Shown one piece after another: positions 47,867-55,897 of a stretch of DNA of 64,000 nucleotides. The stretch comes from Bradyrhizobium diazoefficiens (GTDB taxonomy: Bacteria > Pseudomonadota > Alphaproteobacteria > Rhizobiales > Xanthobacteraceae): positions 62,001-126,000 of the forward strand of contig NZ_CP067041.1 in assembly GCF_016599855.1 (NCBI RefSeq), read 5' to 3'. The translations under genes were made by a program, and so were the position numbers. Position 1 is the first letter of the stretch. Each line of letters starts with the position of its first letter. A model generated the notes under the pieces. It had not been told where the DNA came from. It did not search any database and was given only the letters and a program-made list of their open reading frames with translations.

Positions 47867-48357
47867 GGGGCTGGCTGCTCGATACCAACGTGATTTCGGA
47901 ACTACGGAGGCCCAAGCCCAATCGTGACGTTGCAAGCTTTGTCGCCGGCCAAAGCGGTGACGAACTCTACGTCACGGATATCACTTTCGCGGAGATCATC
48001 TATGGCATCGAACAATTGTCCGATGCTGCCCGACGCGCCGATCTTCGATCGTGGTTAGACGAAACGCTACGACCGTTGTTTGCGGGTCGGGTACTTACCA
48101 TCACCGAAGACGTGATCGTGCGATGGAAGACGATGGTCGTTGAGGGCCGCAAGCGCCGTCACACGTTCGGGCAGCCGGATTTATTCATCGCAGCCATCGC
48201 GGCCTTACAGGATCTGGTCATGGTTACGCGCGATATCGACGAATTCGTCGAGGCGCGCGTACCGGTGTTCGATCCGTGGACAAACAAGTTCTATCGTCAC
48301 GGGAACGAGGCGCTCATGCGACCACCCGTGACCCTCGAAGCAATATCCAAGTTGTAA
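47863..48357 (+). CDS. vapC: VapC/FitB-family PIN-domain toxin
   Basis: Predicted endoribonuclease toxin of 164 residues. The PIN fold shows its acidic site: LLDTNVISELRRP (Asp7), FAEIIYGIEQL (Glu) and FGQPDLFIAAIAALQ (Asp), with a fourth acidic residue in TRDIDEF. Its TTG start overlaps the antitoxin stop by four bases. The C-terminal 25 residues after FDPW extend beyond typical FitB and may be carried over from the insertion. Lies between two copies of the DUF1150 gene end. Confidence 0.92.
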   Translation: MRGWLLDTNVISELRRPKPNRDVASFVAGQSGDELYVTDITFAEIIYGIEQLSDAARRADLRSWLDETLRPLFAGRVLTITEDVIVRWKTMVVEGRKRRHTFGQPDLFIAAIAALQDLVMVTRDIDEFVEARVPVFDPWTNKFYRHGNEALMRPPVTLEAISKL

Positions 48358-48425
48358 CGAAGCAGCCGGCCTACGCCGCAAGTCGGCAGCGCGAGCACCG
48401 AATCATCGTCTGGTCGTCCCGCGAG

Positions 48426-48563
48426 AACAGCCGTGAAGCCGCGATCGCCAACGCCTGGAGCAACGAGCTGCAAGCGGTCAGCGTGCACAGAGCGCGCGCG
48501 TCGCACGAATAGAGATTCAAGCGGGCATGCCTTCGCACGAAGGCGAGCCCGTTTTGCGTTTCG
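48426..48563 (+). pseudogene. Second partial copy of the DUF1150 gene end with terminator
   Basis: From GAACAGCCGTGAAGCC this stretch matches the intact gene at 47384 onward, giving REAAIANAWSNELQAVSVH. The stop is lost (TGA to AGA) and the terminator CGGGCATGCCTT-AAGGCGAGCCCG-TTTT is kept with changes. Several substitutions are synonymous (CGC to CGT, GTG to GTC). It lies directly downstream of the toxin gene. No start or promoter exists, so it is not expressed. Confidence 0.88.
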
Positions 48564-48641
48564 AGCAAAACCAAACCAGCTGGCGCGAGCAGAGGCAGCT
48601 GATCACGCTCAAGATAAGGTAACGTATCCATGGGCTAAGTT

Positions 48642-49348
48642 ATGGCAAAAGCCGAGAAATTGACGAAGGCAATTGCGTACCTGAGGACATCGAGTGCCGC
48701 CAACGTGGCGGCCGACAAGGACAGCGACAAGCGCCAGCGCGCCGCGATTGAGGCGTTTGCGAAGCGCGCGCGAGTCTGCAGATCACGGAAGAGTTCTACG
48801 ACCAGGACGTCAGTGGGGCGGACGCCATCGAGAGCCGGCCGGGGTTTTCGGCCTTGCTGGACCGGATCGAGTCCAATGGCGTGCGGACTGTTGTGGTCGA
48901 GGACGCTTCACGGTTTGCGCGCCAGCTGATCGTCGAGGAGGGTGGCATAATTGCGCTCATCGAGCGCGGCGTTCGAGTGTTGACCAGTTCGGGCGACGAC
49001 CTCACGGAGACGAACGACCCATTCAAGATTGCCATGCGCCAGATTGCCGGCGTGTTCGCTCAGCGGGAGAAGGCGCGGCTGGTGGGCAAGCTGAAGGCAG
49101 CGCGGGATCGGAAGCGCGCCGCCGGCTTGAAGGTTAAAGGGCGCAAGAGCTATCGCGAGATCGAAAACGAGAAACACGACGGCAAGATGATCGCCATGGC
49201 AAAGGGGTTGCGGCGCAAGACCCCTAAGGGCGGTCGCCGGTCGCTCAGAGCTATCGCGGATGAACTGGCGAGGGCCGGGTACAAGAGCGAAAGCGGAAAG
49301 CCCTACGCGGCGACCGCTATCGGACGAATGTTAGGAGAGATCAGATGA
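48642..49348 (+). pseudogene. Serine recombinase (frameshifted)
   Basis: A small site-specific recombinase of the resolvase/invertase family, about 235 residues when joined. The first frame (48642 to about 48770) gives the catalytic AIAYLRTSSA with its serine and DKRQRAAIEAFAKRA. The sequence resumes in another frame with LQITEEFYDQDVSGADAIES, DRIESNGVRTVVVEDASRFA and EKARLVGKLKAARDRKR, ending RAIADELARAGYKS near 49348. A one-base loss in GCGCGCGCG (48765-48772) explains the shift. It would be inactive unless read through. Confidence 0.87.
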
Positions 49349-49386
49349 CGATCGAACTCGATGTCCGTTATGCGCTGTAACGCCCC

Positions 49387-50352
49387 TCAGCGGACCTTTC
49401 TCGAGGATGCGATGAAGTTGGCGATCGCATCAATCACACCAACGGCCAACGGAAGGCTGGGGTCCGTATAGGTTGCGACGTTCGCGGTCCAATCGCCGGA
49501 AGTGACGGTCTTCAGCACATGATTAGTATCCGGCAGAACAGCGAGCTGGGCAACGGGATTGGCGCGCCGCAACTGTTCGGCGTCGCCAATCCCGACTTGG
49601 ATATCCCGCTGCCCCTGCACGACGAGAACGGGATGGCGGCAGGTTGCGATCAACTTCGCCGGATCGAAGGAAAACTCGTTGATAAGGAAACCCTGAACCG
49701 CAGGTTGGAACAACGGCAGGAGCGCGGGATGCATTCCGGTCACCTCCACTCGCTGGCCGGCTTCGAGCTGAGTGATAGCCGACAAAGCCTGGTCCAATAT
49801 TGGAGCGTTCGCCGGATTTGCTTGCAGCTGCTCGCGGAGAACGGCGCCGAGCGGACGGCCGGCTGTCGCAACTAAAATCAATCCACAGAGGTCCGCCGCC
49901 TCTTGCGCGGCAACGAGCGCAACCAGCCCACCCTCGCTATGTCCCAGCACCCAAATGCAGGATGCGCCGGTGCGACCGCGGATCGCAGACACCCACTCAG
50001 CGACATCCGCGGCGTAGTCGTTGATCGTCACGGAATTGGGGTCGGCGACCGCGGCATGGCTGCCAAATAGGCCGCGCTTGTCGATCCGGACGCTTGCAAT
50101 GCCGCGCGTTACCAGACCCTCCGCCAGCAGCCGATAGGTTGATGCCGCCAGTCCCGCTGGACCATTGCCGTCGCGATCGGTGGGGCCGGAGCCGGGGATG
50201 ATAAGAACCACCGGCGCGTCGGTCGCCCCGGGCGTGAGAAGTGTTCCGGCGAGCGAGCCTTGGGGTCCTGGAATCTGGATGGTCTGCGCTGTGCTCATCG
50301 TAGGAGACGACTGCATGGCTATGACGAGTGCTAGGGTCGCGAGCAAGCGCAT
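49387..50352 (-). CDS. Secreted alpha/beta hydrolase
   Basis: The predicted 321-residue protein has a signal peptide (MRLLATLALVIAMQSSPTMS) and an alpha/beta-hydrolase fold. The catalytic triad is visible: Ser in WVLGHSEGGLVALV, Asp in VQGQRDIQVG and His in PDTNHVLKTV; the oxyanion loop is IIPGSGPTDRDGN. I chose ATG 50352 as it gives the signal peptide. It is opposite in direction to the recombinase and lies between DUF1150-gene relics. Substrate is unknown; it may be an esterase or carboxypeptidase-like lipase. Confidence 0.88.
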   Translation of the reverse strand: MRLLATLALVIAMQSSPTMSTAQTIQIPGPQGSLAGTLLTPGATDAPVVLIIPGSGPTDRDGNGPAGLAASTYRLLAEGLVTRGIASVRIDKRGLFGSHAAVADPNSVTINDYAADVAEWVSAIRGRTGASCIWVLGHSEGGLVALVAAQEAADLCGLILVATAGRPLGAVLREQLQANPANAPILDQALSAITQLEAGQRVEVTGMHPALLPLFQPAVQGFLINEFSFDPAKLIATCRHPVLVVQGQRDIQVGIGDAEQLRRANPVAQLAVLPDTNHVLKTVTSGDWTANVATYTDPSLPLAVGVIDAIANFIASSRKVR

Positions 50353-50549
50353 CGGTTGCCTGGTCTGGCTTGAAAACGGTACACGACGCCGGTACACAAG
50401 ACCTTACCGGACGGCTAAAAATCCTAGCAAATGTAGGCTTTCTGCGCAGTGGCGATCCAGTCCTTTCCTGGCACCGATCTTTTTTGATCCTTGCAGCCGG
50501 TCTCTCGGGCCTCGGCTCGCACTTGCGTCAGGCAAGCGCGTGACAACTT

Positions 50550-50739
50550 GAAGACCCGGTTTTTACGCCGCTGTCGCCGGCGGAAGCGCCAGCACCGAAT
50601 AGATCGCCTGGGCGTCGCGCGAGGCGCGGAGTTTTTTGGCGATGTCCTGGTCGCGCAAGAGGCGGGCGATGCGGGCGAGGGCCTTGAGGTGATCGGCGCC
50701 GGCGCCTTCGGGGGCGAGCAGCAGGAAGACGAGATCGCC
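50550..50739 (-). pseudogene. Truncated copy of the ptsN 3' end
   Basis: On the minus strand, the last 57 codons of ptsN (DLVFLLLAPEGAGADHLKA to ALPPATAA) are repeated here. The predicted protein is identical to that of the intact gene at 51518, yet seven bases differ, all at third codon positions. The fragment begins abruptly at about 50739, where it meets the third DUF1150 relic. A frame through it is open, but it lacks the phospho-histidine domain start. Confidence 0.9.
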
Positions 50740-50747
50740 CACATGTG

Positions 50748-50833
50748 AAGCAACGAGCTGCAAGCCGTCAGCGTGCGCTGAGCGCACGCGCGTCGCACGA
50801 AGAGAATTTCAAGCGGGCACGTGCCCGTTTTTC
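50748..50833 (+). pseudogene. Third partial copy of the DUF1150 gene end with terminator
   Basis: The sequence GCAACGAGCTGCAAGCCGTC (50750 on) matches the end of the DUF1150 gene, giving SNELQAVSVR and an intact TGA. The downstream terminator is shortened to a perfect palindrome, CGGGCACGTGCCCG, followed by TTTTT. Two codon changes are synonymous (GCG to GCC, GTG to GTC), one changes His to Arg. It is joined to the ptsN relic at about 50740. Confidence 0.85.
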
Positions 50834-50936
50834 ATTGAACCACTATCCAGTAGTGTTTGAATTCGGGCCTCGCGTTTCTTCTCGAGGCGAGCATTATAGG
50901 GGCTGCACACGGCGCAAGCTTCGCAAGGGAGAGGCC

Positions 50937-51323
50937 ATGCGAATTATCGTAGCTTTTCTGGTTGCGCCGATATTGCCGGCGTTACCGCCAACTTGGTTTC
51001 TGCATGCAAATGATCCAAATAGAATGGCTATCTCCGGGTTCATAGTCGTTTGTGGTCTATTCTATTTGTTGCAGGCCGTAATCGGGATCCCTGCTTACAT
51101 TTTTGCAGGGTCCAAACGACGCTATGTTTGGTTTTATTTGCTACTCGGGCTTTTGGGTATGGCCGTCTCCTCCATTGCTGTCACCGTTGTTTTCTCGACG
51201 GGAAAGAACGGCATCACTGAAGCACTTCTCACGGCTGCCTACTTGGGCGGCTTGGGCGCCGGGATCGGACTGATTTTTTGGCTCATTGCGAGACCGGACA
51301 AACGTGCAGCAGCAGGCTCCTAA
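50937..51323 (+). CDS. Small four-helix membrane protein, unknown function
   Basis: I do not recognise this 128-residue protein. It has four predicted membrane helices: IIVAFLVAPILPALPP, MAISGFIVVCGLFYLLQAVIG, YVWFYLLLGLLGMAVSSIAV and AYLGGLGAGIGLIFWLIA. The start ATG 50937 is preceded by AAGGGAGAGG. Codons are more AT-rich than in nearby core genes (for example ATT, TTT and TTG use), which fits acquisition from elsewhere. It lies between the last relic and ptsN. Confidence 0.72.
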   Translation: MRIIVAFLVAPILPALPPTWFLHANDPNRMAISGFIVVCGLFYLLQAVIGIPAYIFAGSKRRYVWFYLLLGLLGMAVSSIAVTVVFSTGKNGITEALLTAAYLGGLGAGIGLIFWLIARPDKRAAAGS

Positions 51324-51360
51324 AATTCAAACTGAGACACTACCGAGTATCCACAAAACT

Positions 51361-51452
51361 CGTCGTCGTGCCCGGGCTTGTCCCGGGCATCCACGTTCTT
51401 GGTGCTGCGAGGTAAGGCGTGGATGGCCGGGACAAGCCCGGCCATGACGACG
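51361..51452. repeat. Long inverted repeat (REP-like)
   Basis: CGTCGTCGTGCCCGGGCTTG (51361-51380) continues to CATCCACG; its inverted copy runs CGTGGATGGCCGGGACAAGC to CATGACGACG (51418-51452). The arms are about 34 bases with a few changes; the loop is 22. It sits between the membrane-protein gene and ptsN, which converge. Could also end transcription of both. Confidence 0.8.
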
Positions 51453-51517
51453 CGGAGACTTCAGCGCGCCCAAGGCACGATCAGAACCGCACGATAAGGA
51501 AGACCGGGTCCGACTTA

Positions 51518-51979
51518 TTACGCCGCCGTCGCAGGCGGCAGTGCCAGCACCGAATAGATCGCCTGGGCGTCGCGCGAGGCGCGGAGCTTTTTGGCGATGT
51601 CCTGGTCGCGCAACAGGCGGGCGATGCGGGCGAGGGCCTTGAGGTGATCGGCGCCGGCGCCTTCAGGGGCGAGCAGCAGGAAGACGAGATCGACCGGCTG
51701 GCCGTCCATTGACTCGAAATCGATCGGGCGATCGAGACGTGCGAACAGGCCGAAGATCTTTTCGAGCTTGGGCAGCTTGCCGTGGGGAATGGCGACGCCG
51801 TAGCCGACGGCGGTAGTGCCGAGCTTCTCGCGCTGGAGCAGCACCTCGAACACCGCGCGCTCGTTCTGGCCGGTGAGCTCCGCGGCCTTGGCCGCGAGCT
51901 CCTGGAGCGCCTGCTTCTTGCTGTTGACCTTCAATGCCGGGAGAATCGCCTCGGGCGCGACCAGATCGGTAATCGGCAT
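51518..51979 (-). CDS. ptsN: Nitrogen phosphotransferase EIIA protein
   Basis: EIIA component of the nitrogen PTS, which links carbon, nitrogen and potassium control. The 153-residue protein has the phosphorylated histidine in VGYGVAIPHGKLPKL (about 66) and the conserved FARLDRPIDF and DLVFLLLAPEGA segments. It is the last gene of the rpoN operon, downstream of hpf by 216 bases. The gene is intact, although its 3' third is duplicated at 50550. Confidence 0.97.
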   Translation of the reverse strand: MPITDLVAPEAILPALKVNSKKQALQELAAKAAELTGQNERAVFEVLLQREKLGTTAVGYGVAIPHGKLPKLEKIFGLFARLDRPIDFESMDGQPVDLVFLLLAPEGAGADHLKALARIARLLRDQDIAKKLRASRDAQAIYSVLALPPATAA

Positions 51980-52024
51980 GGAAGGTTTCCGAGGTGAATT
52001 AAACCGTCAGGTTCCGAAATGGCC

Positions 52025-52043
52025 GGCTCGATCAGATCGAGCC
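52025..52043. repeat. Hairpin between hpf and ptsN
   Basis: GGCTCGAT-CAG-ATCGAGCC forms a perfect 8-bp stem, extended by GGCC and GGCC flanks (GGCCGGCTCGAT and ATCGAGCCTGGCC). It lies 45 bases upstream of the ptsN start and could attenuate transcription between hpf and ptsN. Confidence 0.5.
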
Positions 52044-52195
52044 TGGCCGGCGTCAAGAAGGTGAAGCAGGAGGCGGACTTAGCCCCGGTCGTGATGTGGG
52101 GCGCTTCTACTCCAACGCAATCCCGGTGCCAACTCCCGCATACGGCTTTGCCCCCCTCATTCTTAAGGACCGTGGTTGATACGGGGTGCGTGGGC

Positions 52196-52795
52196 CTAAC
52201 CGCCCGATTTGGGAGCGGGCGGGTCGATCCAGCCCACATTACCGTCGGCCCGGCGGTAGATGATGTTCACGCGGCCCGAGGAGCCGTGCTGGAATACCAG
52301 ACAGGGCGCCCCGCTGAGGTCGAGTTCCATGACCGCTTCGCTGACCGACATCTGCTTCAGCGACGTCGTTGCCTCGGCGATGATCACGGGGCTGTAGCCG
52401 GTGACCTCGTCCTCGTCGCCCCCCTCGCCGGGTGCCTCCAGCACGTAAGCCGTGGCGTCCAGCGCGGCCAGTGCAGCGGAAGCGACATGGGCCTTGCGGG
52501 CCGAGCGGTCCTTGAGGCGGCTCTTGTAGCGCTTGAGCCGCTTCTCGATCATCAAGAGCGCCTGGTCGGCGCTGGCATAGGCATCGGGCGCGTTCGAATC
52601 GGCCTCCAGCGTAATGCCGGAATCAAGATGCAGCGCACAGTCGGTGCGGAAGCCGAAGCCATCCTTGCTGAGCGTGATGTGGCCGGAATAGTTGCCGTCG
52701 AAATATTTGCGCAAGACCTCTTCGGTCCGGTCGGCAACGCGGCCGCGGAGGGCCTCGCCGACGCTGACGCTCTTGCCCGAAATCCGAAGGGTCAT
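52196..52795 (-). CDS. hpf: Ribosome hibernation promoting factor, long form
   Basis: Binds ribosomes and promotes 100S dimers in stationary phase. The 199-residue protein has an N-terminal ribosome-binding domain (MTLRISGKSVSVGEALRGRV, GHITLSKDGFGFRTDCALHL) and a C-terminal dimerisation domain (SVSEAVMELDLSGAPCLVFQ, VNIIYRRADGNVGWIDP). I set ATG 52795; a reading frame further upstream crosses a perfect palindrome and has no homology. It lies downstream of rpoN, as in many proteobacteria. Confidence 0.95.
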   Translation of the reverse strand: MTLRISGKSVSVGEALRGRVADRTEEVLRKYFDGNYSGHITLSKDGFGFRTDCALHLDSGITLEADSNAPDAYASADQALLMIEKRLKRYKSRLKDRSARKAHVASAALAALDATAYVLEAPGEGGDEDEVTGYSPVIIAEATTSLKQMSVSEAVMELDLSGAPCLVFQHGSSGRVNIIYRRADGNVGWIDPPAPKSGG

Positions 52796-52819
52796 GTGAT
52801 GCCTCGCTTGGTTTGATTG

Positions 52820-52853
52820 CCCAATATGCGATGACGCGTCATCGCATATTGGG
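52820..52853. repeat. Perfect 34-bp palindrome upstream of hpf
   Basis: CCCAATATGCGATGACG (52820-52836) is followed at once by its exact inverted copy CGTCATCGCATATTGGG (52837-52853), with no spacer. The centre is ACGCGT. It begins 25 bases upstream of the hpf start and lies in the 174-base spacer between rpoN and hpf. A perfect zero-spacer palindrome of this size is unusual; it could be a protein site, an RNA hairpin near the ribosome site, or a repeat end. Confidence 0.85.
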
Positions 52854-52862
52854 TCATTCCCT

Positions 52863-52911
52863 GCGCATGATCTTGTCGGAAAACCGCCGAACACTTTTCC
52901 GGATCATGCGC
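52863..52911. repeat. Dispersed hairpin repeat (rpoN-hpf spacer)
   Basis: GCGCATGATC-TTGT-CGGAAAA (52863-52883) pairs with TTTTCCGGATCATGCGC (52895-52911), with a four-base bulge. The GCATGATC ... CGGAAAA ... TTTTCCGGATCATGC pattern is a repeat I know from Bradyrhizobium and Rhodopseudomonas intergenic DNA. It sits just beside the 34-bp palindrome. Confidence 0.7.
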
Positions 52912-52969
52912 GTGCTTGGATCGGTCGCGTTTGGAGGGAGCAGAGTAGCGCGATTTCGCGCCAGCGCAA

Positions 52970-54595
52970 TCAGGCCGGTTCGGTGTTGCGGGAGCGATCG
53001 GACGTTGCGGTGGAAAGGACGTTACCAAGGGCGCTCTGCTTGTCACGACGGCGTTGCACCGAGGACGGAATGCGCATGGCTTCGCGATACTTCGCGACCG
53101 TGCGGCGGGCAATATCAATGCCCGAGGCGCGCAAGCGTTCCACGATAGTATCGTCCGACAGGATCGCGGACGGCGCTTCCGAATCGATCAGCTGCTTGAT
53201 GTGGTGGCGCACGGCTTCGGCCGAATGCGCCTCGCCGCCGTCGGCCGAGGCGATCGACGCTGTGAAGAAATATTTCAACTCGAATGTGCCGCGATTTGTC
53301 GCCATGTATTTGTTGGCAGTCACGCGCGACACCGTGGATTCATGCATCTGGATGGCGTCGGCGACGGTCTTCAGATTCAGCGGCCTCAAGTGCGCCACGC
53401 CATGAGTGAAGAAGCCGTCCTGCTGGCGCACGATCTCGGTTGCAACCTTCAAAATGGTGCGGGCGCGCTGGTCGAGCGCGCGCACCAGCCAGGTCGCGTT
53501 TTGCAGCGCGTCGGTGAAATAGGATTTGTCGCCGTCCTTGCCGATCTTCTTCGACAGCTCGGAATAATAGGTCTGGTTGACCAGCACGCGCGGCAAGGTG
53601 TCGCTGTTGAGCTCGACATGCCAGCCGCCGTCCGGGCCCGGCCGGACATAGACATCGGGCACCATGGTCTGCAGCCGCGCCGAGCCGAATTTCATGCCGG
53701 GCTTGGGATTGAGCCGGCGGATCTCGCCGATCATGTCGGCGATGTCCTCGTCGTCGACGCCGCAGAGCTTGCGAAGGCTCGCAATGTCGCGCTTGGCGAG
53801 GAGATCGAGATGCTCGACCAGCGCCTGCATGGCGGGATCGTAGCGGTCGAGCTCGCGGAGCTGGATCGCCAGGCATTCGCTCAAATTGCGCGCGCAGACG
53901 CCGGGCGGATCGAATTTTTGCAGCACGGCAAGGACGTCCTCGACCTCGGCTTGCGAGGCGCCAAGCTGCTCGGCCGCCTGGCCGAGATCGGGCGGCAGAT
54001 AGCCGGCCTCGTCGACGAGGTCGATCAGGTACTGGCCGATCATGCGCTGCGCCGCACCAGTGAAGGCGACCGAGAGCTGCTCGGCCAGATGATCGCCGAG
54101 CGTCATCTCAGCAGCGACGAAGGCCTCGAGATTGTAGTCCTCGTCGCCGGAGGCGCCGCCGCCCCACTCCGTATAGGTGGTGGGTGCCACGTCCTGGGCG
54201 TTGCGCGCTGCGGCCTCGGCCGGCTCCTCGGAGAAAACGTTGTCCAGGCCGGTGTCCAGGGTCTGCTCGATCTCGGCGCGGGTGCCGAGATCCTTGCTCA
54301 TCCATTCTTCCTGGCCGGGCTCGAAGGCCTCGCCGCTGCCGCCAAAGCCATCGTCGTTCGGGTCGCCGGAATCATCGCCATCGCCATCGCTGAACTGGGC
54401 GGTCTCGGGCGGGGCTTCGCCGCCGGGCGCCTCGTCATTGGCCCGCTCCAGCAGGGGATTGCGCTCGAGTTCCTCCTCCACGAACGTCGTGAGATCGAGG
54501 TTGGACAATTGCAGCAGCTTGATCGCCTGCATCAGCTGCGGCGTCATGACCAGCGACTGCGATTGCCGAAACTCTAATCTCTGCGTCAGCGCCAT
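52970..54595 (-). CDS. rpoN: RNA polymerase sigma-54 factor
   Basis: Sigma-54 directs transcription of nitrogen-related and other enhancer-dependent genes. The 541-residue protein has the Gln/Leu-rich activator region (MALTQRLEFRQSQSLVMTPQ, LMQAIKLLQLSNLDLTTF), an acidic linker, the core-binding and helix-turn-helix regions, and the C-terminal RpoN box (ARRTVAKYREAMRIPSS). It follows lptB by 90 bases in a conserved cluster with hpf and ptsN. Length is typical; Bradyrhizobium often has two rpoN genes, so this may be one of two. Confidence 0.97.
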   Translation of the reverse strand: MALTQRLEFRQSQSLVMTPQLMQAIKLLQLSNLDLTTFVEEELERNPLLERANDEAPGGEAPPETAQFSDGDGDDSGDPNDDGFGGSGEAFEPGQEEWMSKDLGTRAEIEQTLDTGLDNVFSEEPAEAAARNAQDVAPTTYTEWGGGASGDEDYNLEAFVAAEMTLGDHLAEQLSVAFTGAAQRMIGQYLIDLVDEAGYLPPDLGQAAEQLGASQAEVEDVLAVLQKFDPPGVCARNLSECLAIQLRELDRYDPAMQALVEHLDLLAKRDIASLRKLCGVDDEDIADMIGEIRRLNPKPGMKFGSARLQTMVPDVYVRPGPDGGWHVELNSDTLPRVLVNQTYYSELSKKIGKDGDKSYFTDALQNATWLVRALDQRARTILKVATEIVRQQDGFFTHGVAHLRPLNLKTVADAIQMHESTVSRVTANKYMATNRGTFELKYFFTASIASADGGEAHSAEAVRHHIKQLIDSEAPSAILSDDTIVERLRASGIDIARRTVAKYREAMRIPSSVQRRRDKQSALGNVLSTATSDRSRNTEPA

Positions 54596-54685
54596 CTAAC
54601 AAGAACCGTTCCCGAAAATTGGTCCGATTCTTGCTTATCTCAGTCGTGGCCCGATGTACACGCCTTGACGGATTGGAAAAAAGGG

Positions 54686-55687
54686 CTAGAGGCGGAATTC
54701 CTCGCCCAGGTAAAGCCGGCGAACGTCGGGATCGGCGACGATCTCGTCCGGACTCCCCTCCGTGAGGATTTCGCCGGCGTAGACGATATAGGCGCGATCG
54801 GTGAGGCCGAGCGTTTCGCGGACATTATGGTCGGTGATGAGCACGCCGATGCCGCGATTGGTGAGATGGCGGACGAGGTCCTGAATGTCGCCGACCGCGA
54901 TCGGATCGATGCCGGCGAAGGGCTCGTCGAGCAGCATGTAGTTCGGACGCGTCGCCAGCGCGCGCGCGATCTCGACGCGGCGGCGCTCGCCGCCGGACAG
55001 CGCGATCGACGGCGATTTGCGCAGACGCGTGATGTTGAATTCGTCGAGCAGCGAGTCGAGCTGTTGCTCGCGCTTCTTGCGCGAGGGCTCGACCACTTCG
55101 AGCACGGCGCGGATGTTCTGCTCGACGGTGAGGCCGCGGAAGATCGAGGCCTCCTGCGGCAGATAGCCGATGCCGAGCCGCGCGCGCTGATACATCGGAA
55201 GTTTCGTGACGTCGTGACCGTCGAGCTCGATCGCACCGCGATCGGCCTTGATCAGGCCGGTGATCATATAGAACACGGTGGTCTTGCCGGCGCCGTTCGG
55301 GCCGAGCAGGCCGACCGCTTCGCCGCGGCGCACATAGATGCTGACGCCGCGCACGACCTGGCGGCTGCCGAAACTCTTTTCCACGTTATGCACAGCCAGG
55401 AAGCCGGGCCGCCGCAGCAGCTGCGGTCCGCCCGTGCCGTTGGATTTCGCACCGGGTCTGGCTTTGGGAGGTTGAGCTGCCGCCGGCCGCGGTCGCGGCG
55501 GGGCCTCGACGCCATAGGGGTCCGAGGCCTGCAGGGCTTGGTTGCGGGCAATCGGCGGCGCGTCCCGCACCGGGCTCGCCACCAGGCCGCCGATGCCATC
55601 ATCGAGCGCGGTGATGTCCTGACGGGCAAATCCTGGCCGGCCGCGCCTGGCGGGGCGCCGACGGAACATGCTGAAGAGATCGACCAT
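54686..55687 (-). CDS. lptB: LPS export ATPase LptB with long N-terminal extension
   Basis: ATPase that powers extraction of lipopolysaccharide by LptFG. The predicted 333-residue protein has an ABC domain from about residue 90: Walker [46 protein letters not shown] and [11 protein letters not shown]. Before it lies an extension of about 90 residues rich in Pro, Arg and Ala ([20 protein letters not shown]), absent from the roughly 240-residue E. coli LptB. I chose ATG 55687; a longer frame to 55819 seems unlikely. lptC, lptA and lptB lie in that order. Confidence 0.94.
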   Translation of the reverse strand: MVDLFSMFRRRPARRGRPGFARQDITALDDGIGGLVASPVRDAPPIARNQALQASDPYGVEAPPRPRPAAAQPPKARPGAKSNGTGGPQLLRRPGFLAVHNVEKSFGSRQVVRGVSIYVRRGEAVGLLGPNGAGKTTVFYMITGLIKADRGAIELDGHDVTKLPMYQRARLGIGYLPQEASIFRGLTVEQNIRAVLEVVEPSRKKREQQLDSLLDEFNITRLRKSPSIALSGGERRRVEIARALATRPNYMLLDEPFAGIDPIAVGDIQDLVRHLTNRGIGVLITDHNVRETLGLTDRAYIVYAGEILTEGSPDEIVADPDVRRLYLGEEFRL

Positions 55688-55897
55688 CCCCGCCTTCTCG
55701 CTTTTTCGCGTATTCGCGCGATCTGCCGCACCGGCCTCTCGATTCGCCGACGCAGCATGAGTGAAGGGATGTCTCATGCCCAGTGAAACACGCCCGAAAA
55801 GCGGCGGACCCCGCTTCAAAAGCCCTGCGCGCTAAATACAGTCTCGCCGGGCAAGCTTCAACCTCGGATCGGCCGCATCAGGGCCAAGCGATTGAAT

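Noticed and set aside
49345..49380. An 11-codon ORF (MTIELDVRYAL) overlapping the recombinase stop
   Set aside because: It has an ATGA overlap but is too short to judge and probably marks the edge of a deleted gene.
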